Positions 52,471 through 60,658 of a stretch of 64,000 bases of DNA are shown one piece after another. A model generated the notes under the pieces. It was not told where the DNA came from. It did no database searches and saw only the letters and a program-made list of their open reading frames with translations. The stretch comes from Pseudomonas atagonensis (lineage in GTDB: Bacteria; Pseudomonadota; Gammaproteobacteria; Pseudomonadales; Pseudomonadaceae): positions 1 through 64,000 of the forward strand of contig NZ_VXCA01000012.1 of assembly GCF_011369485.1 (NCBI RefSeq). The letters run 5' to 3'. Both the position numbers and the translations under genes were made by a program. The first letter of the stretch is position 1; each line of letters starts with the position of its first letter.

Positions 52471-53100
52471 TCAGGTCGGGACTTCAGCGGACTGAATCAA
52501 CCCGACCCCGGCGCCTTGCATCCGCTCAAAAGCGGCTGCCATCGATCCATCCAGATCAATCCCGCGACAGGCGTCCTGCACCACAAACGCATTGAACCCT
52601 GCTGCCCGCGCGTCCAGGGCTGAAAACATCACGCAGAAGTCCAGCGCCAGACCGACCATGTACACCGTGTCGATCCCGCGTTCCTTCAGGTAACCGGCCA
52701 GTCCCGTGGTGGTCTTGCGGTCGGCTTCCAGAAACGCCGAGTAACTGTCGATGTCAGGGTTGCAGCCTTTGCGAATGATCAGTTGCGCGTGTGGCAGATC
52801 CAGCTGCGGATGAAATTCGGCTCCGGCGCTGCCCTGCACGCAATGGTCGGGCCACAGTGTCTGTTCGCCATAAGGCAATTGAATGATGTCGTACGGACTG
52901 CGCCCAGGATGGCTGGAGGCGAACGAGGCGTGGCCGCTCGGGTGCCAGTCCTGCGCAATGATCACCTGCTTGAATCGGCGGGCGAGATCGTTGATCAGCG
53001 GTACGATCAGATCACCCTCTGGTACGGGCAGCTTGCCGCCGGGAATAAAGTCGTTTTGAACATCAATGACCAGCAATGCAGTTCGGGACGAAATCGGCAT
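52471..53100 (-). CDS. pncA: Nicotinamidase PncA
   Basis: PncA deamidates nicotinamide to nicotinate for NAD salvage. The 209-residue isochorismatase-fold protein has the catalytic Asp in ALLVIDVQNDFIPGG, metal ligands in IAQDWHPSGHASFASSHPG, Lys in LIIRKGCNPDIDSYSAF and the nucleophile Cys in MVGLALDFCVMFSALDA. Length and motif order are typical (E. coli 213). It is a monocistronic minus-strand gene, convergent with the sensor kinase; their stops are 21 bp apart. Confidence 0.94.
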   Translation of the reverse strand: MPISSRTALLVIDVQNDFIPGGKLPVPEGDLIVPLINDLARRFKQVIIAQDWHPSGHASFASSHPGRSPYDIIQLPYGEQTLWPDHCVQGSAGAEFHPQLDLPHAQLIIRKGCNPDIDSYSAFLEADRKTTTGLAGYLKERGIDTVYMVGLALDFCVMFSALDARAAGFNAFVVQDACRGIDLDGSMAAAFERMQGAGVGLIQSAEVPT

Positions 53101-53151
53101 CGGTGAAGAGCTCTCTAGAAGTTGACGTAAACCAGCCTAGTTCAACCGGAT

Positions 53152-53910
53152 TCAGCCGGTTAAACGACTTCTCAACAATTGTGCTTTGGCTTGCAACTCG
53201 CCGGTTGATTGATGGCCGATCAACATCCACGCATGTTCGTGCTCGCTCCAATAGACCACGTTCATCTCATGCTGCTGTTCGTGTTGCAACGGTCGAGGGC
53301 CGCTGTTCGACCGCGTGACGCACAGCGCCAGTGGCGTCTTGCGAGCATCCAGATAAACGATCTGGGCGATCGGCACCCCATCGTATTCCAGCAACTGCGC
53401 GCGTTTGAATTCGGCCCCGGGCAATTTCAACGCAGCGGGCGACAGATTCAGGCCAAGGCGTGTATCGACGTCGCGCAGTTGCAATCGTTGGGTCGCTTCA
53501 TCGTTCGGCAAGTGATCCAGCGTCTGCGGCACGTACAACGCCATGTAATCGCCGACCAGCGAACGCCAGTTTTGCGTTTGCTGCACCTGCCAGCCGAGGT
53601 ATAAACGGTCGGCCAGTACACCGCCGGCCACCAGCGCTGCCGCAGCAGCGCCGATAAACCACCGCCGGCTCAGGCCCGGACGCTCGGGGGAGGGCATGGC
53701 ATCCAGGCGTGCCTGCAAACGCTCCAGTGGCGCCTGTTGTGCCAGTTCGTCGTAAGCGTTTTTGTAAGGCAGATTGCTGCGCTGCAGCCATTGCACGCGC
53801 AGGTTGAGCAGGGGGTCTTCAGCGATGGCGGCGTCGAGTTGTTCGCGGTAGTTGCGCTCAAGCTCATCGTCCAGGTACGCCACCAGTTGCTCGTCCGAAG
53901 GTGTGTTCAT
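53152..53910 (-). CDS. Membrane anti-sigma factor for the adjacent ECF sigma
   Basis: A 252-residue protein with an N-terminal anti-sigma-type helical region (MNTPSDEQLVAYLDDELERN, DPLLNLRVQWLQRSN) and a single membrane helix near 80-100 (RRWFIGAAAAALVAGGVLAD). A periplasmic domain of about 150 residues follows (FKRAQLLEYDGVPIAQIVYL, YWSEHEHAWMLIGHQS). No zinc HxxxCxxC motif is seen. The ATG shares one base with the sigma stop (TGATG), so the two are coupled. Inner-membrane sequestration of the sigma factor is inferred from the pairing. Confidence 0.78.
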   Translation of the reverse strand: MNTPSDEQLVAYLDDELERNYREQLDAAIAEDPLLNLRVQWLQRSNLPYKNAYDELAQQAPLERLQARLDAMPSPERPGLSRRWFIGAAAAALVAGGVLADRLYLGWQVQQTQNWRSLVGDYMALYVPQTLDHLPNDEATQRLQLRDVDTRLGLNLSPAALKLPGAEFKRAQLLEYDGVPIAQIVYLDARKTPLALCVTRSNSGPRPLQHEQQHEMNVVYWSEHEHAWMLIGHQSTGELQAKAQLLRSRLTG

Positions 53911-54437
53911 CAACGGTCTCCTCCGGTGGTTTTCGGCACGGCTTGCAGCGGCGGGTATTCGGCGAGTTTCAGGCGAGCCGTGGCCAGGCGACTCATCACC
54001 GTGCCGATCGGCACTTGCAGGATGTCGGCGACTTCGCGGTAGGACAAACCTTCGACATACGCCAGATACAGCGTCGCACGCTGGGTTTCCGGCAGCGCAT
54101 CGACGCGGCGGATGACTTGCGCGGCCAGGACGTGAGTCTGCGCTGCGTATTCGCCATCAAATGCCAGATGCGCATCGGCCTCCACATGCCCCGCGCCCTG
54201 ACGCACACGCCGCGCGCGCACTTCGTTGAGCCAGATCGAATGCAGAATGCTCAACAGCCAGCGATCCATGCGCGTGCCGGCGGCATACTGCGCGCAGCGC
54301 TCCAGTGCCCGCACACACGTGGCCTGCACCAGATCCTCGGCGACGTGCCGATTGCGCGACAACAACAGACCGTAGCGCCACAGTCGCGCCAGGTGCTGTC
54401 CGAGTTCCGCTCTGAATGCCTGATCGTTGACGATGAT
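53910..54437 (-). CDS. ECF RNA polymerase sigma factor, start codon uncertain
   Basis: A group IV sigma factor of about 175 residues. Region 2 (FRAELGQHLARLWRYGLLLS, AEDLVQATCVRALERCAQYA, DRWLLSILHSIWLNEVRARR) and region 4 (LPETQRATLYLAYVEGLSYR, EVADILQVPIGTVMSRLATA) are complete. No ATG, GTG or TTG is in frame at the natural beginning. The sequence there is GCGGAGGCCATCATCGTCAA, in which one of the ATC codons (54437 or 54434) follows a perfect GGAGG. The nearest in-frame ATG (54581) would overlap the upstream TPR gene by 125 bases. The start given is the first ATC. It is coupled to the anti-sigma gene downstream. Confidence 0.75.
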   Translation of the reverse strand: MIVNDQAFRAELGQHLARLWRYGLLLSRNRHVAEDLVQATCVRALERCAQYAAGTRMDRWLLSILHSIWLNEVRARRVRQGAGHVEADAHLAFDGEYAAQTHVLAAQVIRRVDALPETQRATLYLAYVEGLSYREVADILQVPIGTVMSRLATARLKLAEYPPLQAVPKTTGGDR

Positions 54438-54456
54438 GGCCTCCGCTACTGAGTGT

Positions 54457-54990
54457 TCAGGTTTTCGATGAATCGTTGATGGCTTCTGCCAGGTCCTGGT
54501 ATTCCTCGCAGGACGTGCCGCAAATCGATTTGATCTGCTGCAACTGCTCCTGCGCCAGGTCGACGCGACCTTTGATGACATAGGCCTCGCCGAGGTACTC
54601 GCGCACTTGCGCGTACTGCGGATCGAGTTTCACCGATTGCAGGTAATAGCCGATGCCCTCGTCGGTGCGCCCCAGTTTGCGCGTGGCGTAACCGCGATAA
54701 TTGAGAGCCTTGGCGGTGTTCGGTTGTTTCAGGGTGTCGAGCAATGCCAGTGCTTCTTCATAACGCCCGTCCTTGGCCAGCCGATAGGCGTAATCGGTGC
54801 GGTCGGCATCCGGCACGACGCTGCTGGTCTGCAGCACGCACTTCTGGGTTTTGCTGTCCCAGACCTGGCCTTTGGGGCATTCAGGCTTCTTCACCGGCTC
54901 GTCCTCATCACCATTGGCAAAGGCCAAATGACTGGACAGCGCGGCGGCAAGCAGCAACGGGGCGGCGAACATAACGGAACGGATAGTCAT
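54457..54990 (-). CDS. Exported TPR protein of the sigma operon
   Basis: A 177-residue protein with a signal peptide (MTIRSVMFAAPLLLAAALSS, cleavage near AFANGDE). After a short cysteine-containing segment (PECPKGQVWDSKTQKCVLQT) come tandem tetratricopeptide-like helices (DYAYRLAKDGRYEEALALLD, AKALNYRGYATRKLGRTDEG, YAQVREYLGEAYVIKGRVDL). The end has two further cysteines (SICGTSCEEYQDL). The start at 54990 has GGAGCC upstream. Its stop is 19-22 bases before the sigma start, so the three genes form one operon. It may be a periplasmic partner in the sensing pathway; that is a guess. Confidence 0.75.
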   Translation of the reverse strand: MTIRSVMFAAPLLLAAALSSHLAFANGDEDEPVKKPECPKGQVWDSKTQKCVLQTSSVVPDADRTDYAYRLAKDGRYEEALALLDTLKQPNTAKALNYRGYATRKLGRTDEGIGYYLQSVKLDPQYAQVREYLGEAYVIKGRVDLAQEQLQQIKSICGTSCEEYQDLAEAINDSSKT

Positions 54991-55149
54991 GGGCAAGGCT
55001 CCACAGAGGGTCATGTTTGTCTTTGAACACCACGGGGTGAATTTTTATTCATCGCTTTGTCAGTGACTGTTCAAGGTAAGCGTAAATTCCAGCGTTATGC
55101 TCGTGAGCATCCGCCGTCGATCCGAAGCTTGCGAAAAGGGGAAACTGCC

Positions 55150-55923
55150 ATGAATGAGCTGATCCATCACGCCGCCGCCGAGGGCTATAAAACCGCCGTC
55201 GACACCTACGTCAAAGGCCGGCCGGACTACCCGCCGCAGGTCAGCGACTGGCTGACCACAACCTTGGGGCTGGACAATCGTAAAACCGTGATCGATCTGG
55301 GCGCCGGCACCGGCAAGTTCACCGGGCGACTGGTGGCTACGGGCGCGCAGGTGATTGCGGTTGAGCCAGTGGCGCAGATGCTGGAAAAGCTCTCGGCGGT
55401 CTTCCCTCAGGTGCTGGCGGTGAGCGGCACGGCGACAGACTTGCCGTTGCCCGACGCATCGGTCGATGTGGTGATCTGCGCCCAGGCCTTTCACTGGTTT
55501 GCCAGTGAGGCGGCGCTAAGCGAAATTGCCCGGGTGCTCAAGCCCGGCGGCAAGCTCGGGTTGATCTGGAACCTGCGCGACACTCAGGTCGAGTGGGTGC
55601 CAAAGCTCGATGCCATCGTCAATGCGCTGGAGGGCGACACGCCGCGTTACTACACGGGGGAATGGCGCAAGGCGTTCCCGCATCCGGCATTCGGGACGTT
55701 GCAGGTGCAACGGTTTCACCATGGGCATACCGGCTCGGCCGAGGACGTGATTTTCAATCGGGTGCGCTCCACCAGTTTCATCGCGGCGTTGCCTGATGCG
55801 CAGCGGGAGAAGATTGATCAGCAGATTCGAGCGTTGATCGCGTCGGAACCTCAGCTGCGTGGAAGGGATGTGGTGACCGTGCCTTATGAGACGGCGGCGT
55901 TTGTGGCGGTGAAGGGCCGTTAG
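55150..55923 (+). CDS. Class I SAM-dependent methyltransferase
   Basis: A 257-residue methyltransferase. The SAM-binding motif I is KTVIDLGAGTGKFTGRLVAT, with VIAVEPVAQMLEKL (motif II) and VDVVICAQAFHWFASEAALS, LKPGGKLGLIWNLRD (later motifs). It belongs to the Methyltransf_11 type similar to YafE-like small-molecule enzymes. The start at 55150 (MNELIHHAAAEGYKTAVDTY) has GGGGAAACTGCC upstream; the longer frame was rejected. No neighbour indicates the substrate. The 159-bp gap before it holds the divergent TPR promoter region. Confidence 0.82.
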   Translation: MNELIHHAAAEGYKTAVDTYVKGRPDYPPQVSDWLTTTLGLDNRKTVIDLGAGTGKFTGRLVATGAQVIAVEPVAQMLEKLSAVFPQVLAVSGTATDLPLPDASVDVVICAQAFHWFASEAALSEIARVLKPGGKLGLIWNLRDTQVEWVPKLDAIVNALEGDTPRYYTGEWRKAFPHPAFGTLQVQRFHHGHTGSAEDVIFNRVRSTSFIAALPDAQREKIDQQIRALIASEPQLRGRDVVTVPYETAAFVAVKGR

Positions 55924-56029
55924 ATGAATGACCAGCCGATTCCGGCAAGTCCCGCTTTTGGCTGAACCGCCGCCGTGATGCCTTGTTATAGTTCGGGCCT
56001 CATTTTCTGCCCGGTAAAGGATCACTGCC

Positions 56030-56842
56030 ATGACTCAATACACCGCCTTCAGCGTCGAACTGGCCGACAACATCGCCCATGTGCAGATCAATCGCCCGGA
56101 AAAGATCAACTCGATGAACGCCGCGTTCTGGAGCGAGATCGTCGAGATCTTCCAGTGGATCGATGACACCGATGAAGTGCGCGTGGTGGTCTTGAGCGGT
56201 AACGGCAAACATTTCTCCTCCGGCATCGATCTGATGATGCTCGCCGGCGTCGCCAATGAACTGGGTAAGGACGTCGGCCGCAACGCGCGCCTGCTGCGCA
56301 AAAAGATCCTGACCCTGCAAGCGTCGTTCAATGCCGTCGATCAGTGCCGCAAACCAGTGCTGGCGGCGATTCAGGGTTATTGCCTGGGCGGCGCCATTGA
56401 CCTGATCGCCGCGTGCGACATGCGTTACGCCGCCGAAGACGCGCAATTCTCGATCAAGGAAATCGACATCGGCATGGCCGCCGACGTTGGCACACTGCAA
56501 CGGTTGCCGCGAATCATCGGAGACGGCATGCTGCGTGAGCTGGCTTACACCGGTCGAACCTTTGGTGCCGAAGAGGCGCGCAGCATCGGTCTGGTCAATC
56601 GCGTCTACAGCGACAAGGACGTGTTGCTTGAAGGCGTCTTTGATATCGCTCGCGACATCGCCGGCAAATCGCCGATTGCGGTCACCGGTACCAAGGAAAT
56701 GATCAGCTACATGCGCGACCATCGCATTGACGACGGTCTCGAATACGTTGCCACCTGGAACGCCGCCATGTTGCAATCCACCGACTTGCGCGTGGCCATG
56801 GCCGCCCATATGAGCAAACAGAAACCTGAATTTCTGGATTGA
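56030..56842 (+). CDS. Delta3,5-delta2,4-dienoyl-CoA isomerase-type crotonase
   Basis: A 270-residue crotonase-fold enzyme for unsaturated fatty acyl-CoA breakdown. The oxyanion-hole motifs are GNGKHFSSGIDLMMLAG and QGYCLGGAIDLIAACDMRYA. The stretch IKEIDIGMAADVGTLQRLPR closely matches the mammalian dienoyl-CoA isomerase ECH1, whose catalytic Asp and Glu are in this region, and the Glu and Asp are kept. So isomerase activity is more likely than hydratase. Six bases separate its stop from the nudC start, so the two may be cotranscribed. Confidence 0.85.
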   Translation: MTQYTAFSVELADNIAHVQINRPEKINSMNAAFWSEIVEIFQWIDDTDEVRVVVLSGNGKHFSSGIDLMMLAGVANELGKDVGRNARLLRKKILTLQASFNAVDQCRKPVLAAIQGYCLGGAIDLIAACDMRYAAEDAQFSIKEIDIGMAADVGTLQRLPRIIGDGMLRELAYTGRTFGAEEARSIGLVNRVYSDKDVLLEGVFDIARDIAGKSPIAVTGTKEMISYMRDHRIDDGLEYVATWNAAMLQSTDLRVAMAAHMSKQKPEFLD

Positions 56843-56848
56843 GAAACC

Positions 56849-57679
56849 ATGACATCTCGCTGGACCACTGCAGTACTGGACACCGATCAACCCGGCGGCT
56901 GGGCCGTGGCGCGCAGCCCCGAGGGTTTCCTGTTCGATGACAACGGCGCGCTGTTCCCCCGGGAATGGCTCAAGCGTCAGGACTTGTCGATCCTTGCCGA
57001 ACACGGCATCGGCCATCTCGATGGCGAGCCGGTGTATCTGCTGGAACTGCGCAGCACCAGCGAGGTGCCGGGCTGCAACTGGAAAGGCTTGCGGGCGTTC
57101 ATGCTCGATGGCGATCACACGATTTACAAAGTGCTGGGTTACGCCGCGCAAATCGGTACCTGGGCGCGCGAGCATCGTTTCTGCGGCAACTGCGGGCAGG
57201 CCATGACGCAAGTGCCGCGCGAGCGGGCGATGTATTGCCAGCCGTGCGAATTGCGCAGTTACCCGCGCATTTCGCCGAGCATGATCGTGCTGGTGACTCG
57301 TGGCGATGAAGTCCTGCTGGCGCGTTCACCGCGTTTCGTCACCGGGGTTTACAGCACCCTGGCAGGGTTTGCCGAACCGGGCGAGTCAGCCGAAGATTGC
57401 CTGATTCGCGAAGTGCGCGAGGAAGTGCAGATCGAGGTGAAGAACATTCAGTACATGGGCAGCCAGTGCTGGCCGTTCCCGCATTCGATGATGCTCGGCT
57501 TCCATGCCGAATACGCCGGTGGCGAGATTGTCTGTCAGGAAGACGAGATCGAAGACGCCCAGTGGTTCAACGTGCACGCGCTGCCGCCGTTGCCGGCGTC
57601 AAAATCGATTGCCCGTTACCTGATCGACGTCTACGTGGCGCGGCGCTTAGGCCACGCTGAACCAGTGCTGCCAGGCTAG
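56849..57679 (+). CDS. nudC: NADH pyrophosphatase / NAD-RNA decapping hydrolase NudC
   Basis: NudC cleaves NAD(H) pyrophosphate and removes NAD caps from RNA. The 276-residue protein has the zinc ribbon ([11 protein letters not shown] and [12 protein letters not shown]), the Nudix box from [20 protein letters not shown] and VQIEV, and the NudC loop [14 protein letters not shown]. In most NudC proteins this loop reads SQPWPFP; here Pro is Cys. Length is typical for Pseudomonas NudC. Its 3' end overlaps the convergent TSUP gene by 33 bases. Confidence 0.93.
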   Translation: MTSRWTTAVLDTDQPGGWAVARSPEGFLFDDNGALFPREWLKRQDLSILAEHGIGHLDGEPVYLLELRSTSEVPGCNWKGLRAFMLDGDHTIYKVLGYAAQIGTWAREHRFCGNCGQAMTQVPRERAMYCQPCELRSYPRISPSMIVLVTRGDEVLLARSPRFVTGVYSTLAGFAEPGESAEDCLIREVREEVQIEVKNIQYMGSQCWPFPHSMMLGFHAEYAGGEIVCQEDEIEDAQWFNVHALPPLPASKSIARYLIDVYVARRLGHAEPVLPG

Positions 57680-58426
57680 GCGGACGGTCAACCCCAGCAC
57701 CACGGTGATGAACACCGGACGAATGAACTTGGCGCCGCCGCTGATCGCGGTGCGCGCGCCAAAGAACGCGCCAACCATCACCGACAGGCCCATGCACAGG
57801 CCGATGATCCAGTCCACTTGCCCGGAAAACACGAACACCGACAGCGCGGCAATGTTGCTGACGAAGTTCATGCTGCGTGCCACGCCGCTGGCCTTGACCA
57901 GATCGATCGGGTAGAGCAGCAGGCTGCTGACCGTCCAGAACGCACCGGTGCCGGGACCGGCCACGCCGTCATAAAAGCCGAGGCTAAAACCCTGGCTCGA
58001 TTGCCATTTCTTTTTGATCGGTGCGTCACTGTCCAGCGGCGCCTTGGGCGTGCCGCCGAACAACAGATAGAGGCCACAGGCGAAAACGATCACCGGAAGC
58101 ATTTTGTTCAGCCATTCTGCCGGCAAGTAATGCGCGACGATGGCGCCGGTCAATGCACCGACCAGGGTGCCGACTATCGCGTGAGTCCACTGTCTGGGGT
58201 GGAACAGCTTGCGTCGGTAGAAGGTGAAACTGGCAGTGGCCGAGCCGAAGGTCGAACTGAGTTTGTTGGTGCCCAGCACCAGATGCGGTGGCAGACCAGC
58301 CGTCAACAGGGCCGGTGTGGTCAGCAGACCGCCGCCGCCGGCGATGGCATCGATGAAACCGGCAATGAAAGCGACAAAGGCCAGAATGGCCAGGGTGGTG
58401 AGGTCAACGCTGAGTTCGAAAGGCAT
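57647..58426 (-). CDS. TSUP/TauE-SafE family membrane protein
   Basis: A 259-residue permease with about eight helices of the sulfite exporter TauE/SafE family (formerly DUF81). Family motifs are [20 protein letters not shown] near residue 20, [40 protein letters not shown] and [18 protein letters not shown]. Such proteins move sulfur-containing or organic anions; the substrate is not known. The gene overlaps nudC by 33 bases at its 3' end and is transcribed towards it. It lies 135 bp downstream of the M50-HlyD gene. Confidence 0.85.
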   Translation of the reverse strand: MPFELSVDLTTLAILAFVAFIAGFIDAIAGGGGLLTTPALLTAGLPPHLVLGTNKLSSTFGSATASFTFYRRKLFHPRQWTHAIVGTLVGALTGAIVAHYLPAEWLNKMLPVIVFACGLYLLFGGTPKAPLDSDAPIKKKWQSSQGFSLGFYDGVAGPGTGAFWTVSSLLLYPIDLVKASGVARSMNFVSNIAALSVFVFSGQVDWIIGLCMGLSVMVGAFFGARTAISGGAKFIRPVFITVVLGLTVRLAWQHWFSVA

Positions 58427-58561
58427 GGAATCGGCTTATTCGGCAAGGCGCAGAACTTGAGCTGCGGGGAGGGCAGACATGTTACTCATTTCCGGGTGTG
58501 TCGGCGAGCCGACTGGCGCCTTCCATTTAACGCTTGCCGAACGCTGCTGTTTAGCGTCGTT

Positions 58562-60658
58562 TCAGAATCCGCTTTCGCGCATCAGCACGGCCAGTACGTG
58601 AGTGGCGCCGTCGCCGAGCAGGCTGCGTCGTTCGCCTTCGATTTTCAGATGGCCACGGGTTTCGCGCAGGCCCGGGAGCGGTTCGTCGAGCTGGATCAAC
58701 ACCTGAAACAACGCGTTGCTGGGGATCAACGAGTGTTCGGCCGAAGTGGTCGGCACCGGCCCACCGAAGCGCGACGACAACATGCGGTGCGACAACTGAC
58801 TGGCGCGGGTGCTGCCGATCTGCAAGACGCGGCCGGACAGCGGCGTGGTCTGACCATCCGGGTAGAAGCGCACGTGATCGCCGCTGGCCATGCGGTGCAC
58901 CTGATCCTGCGCGACATAGGCGTCAACCTGCCAACTGCGTGGGTCGATCAACATGCCCAACGCTTCTTGACGTCCGACCCATTGCCCTGGTTTCCAGTCC
59001 GGGTTGACGTCCAGCCACACGCCGGCAAACGGTGTCTGCAAATTGAGCCGGGCGATTTCCGAGCGGGCGGCGCGGGCTTCTTCGAATTGTACGTTGAGTC
59101 GTTGCCGGGTCACTGCGTCTTCGGCCAGCCCGCCCGGATCGGCGATCAACCCGGACAACCGCGCTTCGTAACTGCGCGCGTTGGCTTCACTGCTTTGCAG
59201 ACGCGAAGCGATGTCCGGCTCATCGAGAGTAATCAAGGTCTCGCCAGCCTTGACCGGGCCGTCCGGGTGAATCGATTGCAGGCGCGCCGGGTAGGGCGCA
59301 TAGACCCGCAACTGATGTTCGGCACGGGCCACGCCGACCGCATCGATCTGTGTGCGCCACGGGATTGCCAAGCCGACGAGGATCGCCAGCAACACCGAAT
59401 AAAACGCCACTTTGCGCAGGCGCGGAATGCTTGCGCGATGCTTCCACCAATGGCCCAGCTCGCGCATCACGGGCATGGCGATAAACCACGACAGTTCGAC
59501 CATGAACAGAAAGATCCCCAGTACCTTGAAGAAAAACAGATAGACCGCCAGCGCGATCCCCAGAAACAGCACCAGTCGATACAGCCAGGTAATGATCGCG
59601 AAGGTCACCAGCAAACGCCGTTGCCCGCGTGGAAACGTCTCCGGCCAGTCTTCCTGCAAGCCCAGCAGATTGCGCCGCAAGGTCACCCGCGCCAGTGCCG
59701 ACGCGCGTTCGTGCAGATTGGGGAAGTCGAGCAGGTCGGACAGAATGAAATAACCGTCGAAACGCATGAACGGACTGGCGTTCAGCGCCAGTGACAGCAA
59801 CCAACTGGTGGTCGCCAGATACAGCAGCGCATTGCGCAACGCGCCCGGATCACACAGCGCCCAGCCCAGCGTCGACAGCCCGGCCAGCGACAATTCGGTG
59901 ATGATCCCCGCCGAGGCAATCGCCAGCCGTTGCCGCGAGCGGCTGAGCTTCCAGCTCTCGCCGGTATCGGTGTAGAGCATCGGCCACATCACCACAAACG
60001 CTATGCCCATGTGCCCGACCCGTAAGCCCAGCCGTGTGGCGACCAGCGCATGACCGAGTTCATGCAGGGTCTTGGCGACGATCAACGCCAGGGCAAAACT
60101 GAACAGGCCTTCGGTTGAAAACGACTCGACCACCGCGCTGGTGAAGGTGTCCCACTGTTGCAGCACCAGTATGATCCCGAGCAGACTCAGGCCCAGCACC
60201 ACAATTCCCGTGAGCGGATGAAACAGCCAACCCAGCGCCCGCGCCAGTTGCTGCAAGGGCTTTTGCGGACGCAACAGCGGAATGCGGAAAAACAGGTAGT
60301 GATGCAGCCACCAGCGCCACGTCAGCCAACTGCCTTCTTCGCCTTTGGCCTTGAGCCGCTCCAGTGCGGCGGGGCCTGCGCGCAGCAACTGATGCTGTTC
60401 GAGGAACTGACGAAAATCCAGAACCTGCTCGACATCTGGCTTGAGCGCCGTGCCCTCGGCGATCTGTTCGCTGATCTTGCGCGGCGATTGGCCCCAGCGC
60501 AGCAGGCACTCGAATTCCAGCCAGCCGATGCGATAGAAACGGTTGATCACCGTGTCCTGAATCACCCACGCCGGTTCGCCATCGCTGCCGTGCGCGGCTT
60601 CGCTCAGGCGCAAGTCTTCACGCAGCGGCGGCACCGGCAGGTCGGCGGGATCGAGCAT
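58562..60658 (-). CDS. M50 (site-2) protease fused to a HlyD-type adaptor
   Basis: A 698-residue membrane protein with three parts. The N-terminal 100 residues look like a PqqD-type winged helix (FYRIGWLEFECLLRWGQSPR). A multi-helix M50 metalloprotease core follows, with the zinc motif HELGH at 199-203 (IVAKTLHELGHALVATRLGL) and a second-site Asp near 301 (NASPFMRFDGYFILSDLLDF). After about residue 420 comes a HlyD/lipoyl adaptor (RVYAPYPARLQSIHPDGPVK, ETLITLDEPDIASRL, TPFAGVWLDVNPDWKPGQWV). The start at 60658 shares one base with the upstream gene's stop (TAATG). The zinc motifs look intact, so protease activity is plausible, unlike pure pumps. Substrate unknown. Confidence 0.82.
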   Translation of the reverse strand: MLDPADLPVPPLREDLRLSEAAHGSDGEPAWVIQDTVINRFYRIGWLEFECLLRWGQSPRKISEQIAEGTALKPDVEQVLDFRQFLEQHQLLRAGPAALERLKAKGEEGSWLTWRWWLHHYLFFRIPLLRPQKPLQQLARALGWLFHPLTGIVVLGLSLLGIILVLQQWDTFTSAVVESFSTEGLFSFALALIVAKTLHELGHALVATRLGLRVGHMGIAFVVMWPMLYTDTGESWKLSRSRQRLAIASAGIITELSLAGLSTLGWALCDPGALRNALLYLATTSWLLSLALNASPFMRFDGYFILSDLLDFPNLHERASALARVTLRRNLLGLQEDWPETFPRGQRRLLVTFAIITWLYRLVLFLGIALAVYLFFFKVLGIFLFMVELSWFIAMPVMRELGHWWKHRASIPRLRKVAFYSVLLAILVGLAIPWRTQIDAVGVARAEHQLRVYAPYPARLQSIHPDGPVKAGETLITLDEPDIASRLQSSEANARSYEARLSGLIADPGGLAEDAVTRQRLNVQFEEARAARSEIARLNLQTPFAGVWLDVNPDWKPGQWVGRQEALGMLIDPRSWQVDAYVAQDQVHRMASGDHVRFYPDGQTTPLSGRVLQIGSTRASQLSHRMLSSRFGGPVPTTSAEHSLIPSNALFQVLIQLDEPLPGLRETRGHLKIEGERRSLLGDGATHVLAVLMRESGF

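Noticed and set aside
57818..59794. A 658-codon plus-strand open frame opposite the TSUP and M50-HlyD genes
   Set aside because: Product is rich in Arg, Gln and His with no domain; the minus-strand genes carry intact membrane helices and the HELGH motif.
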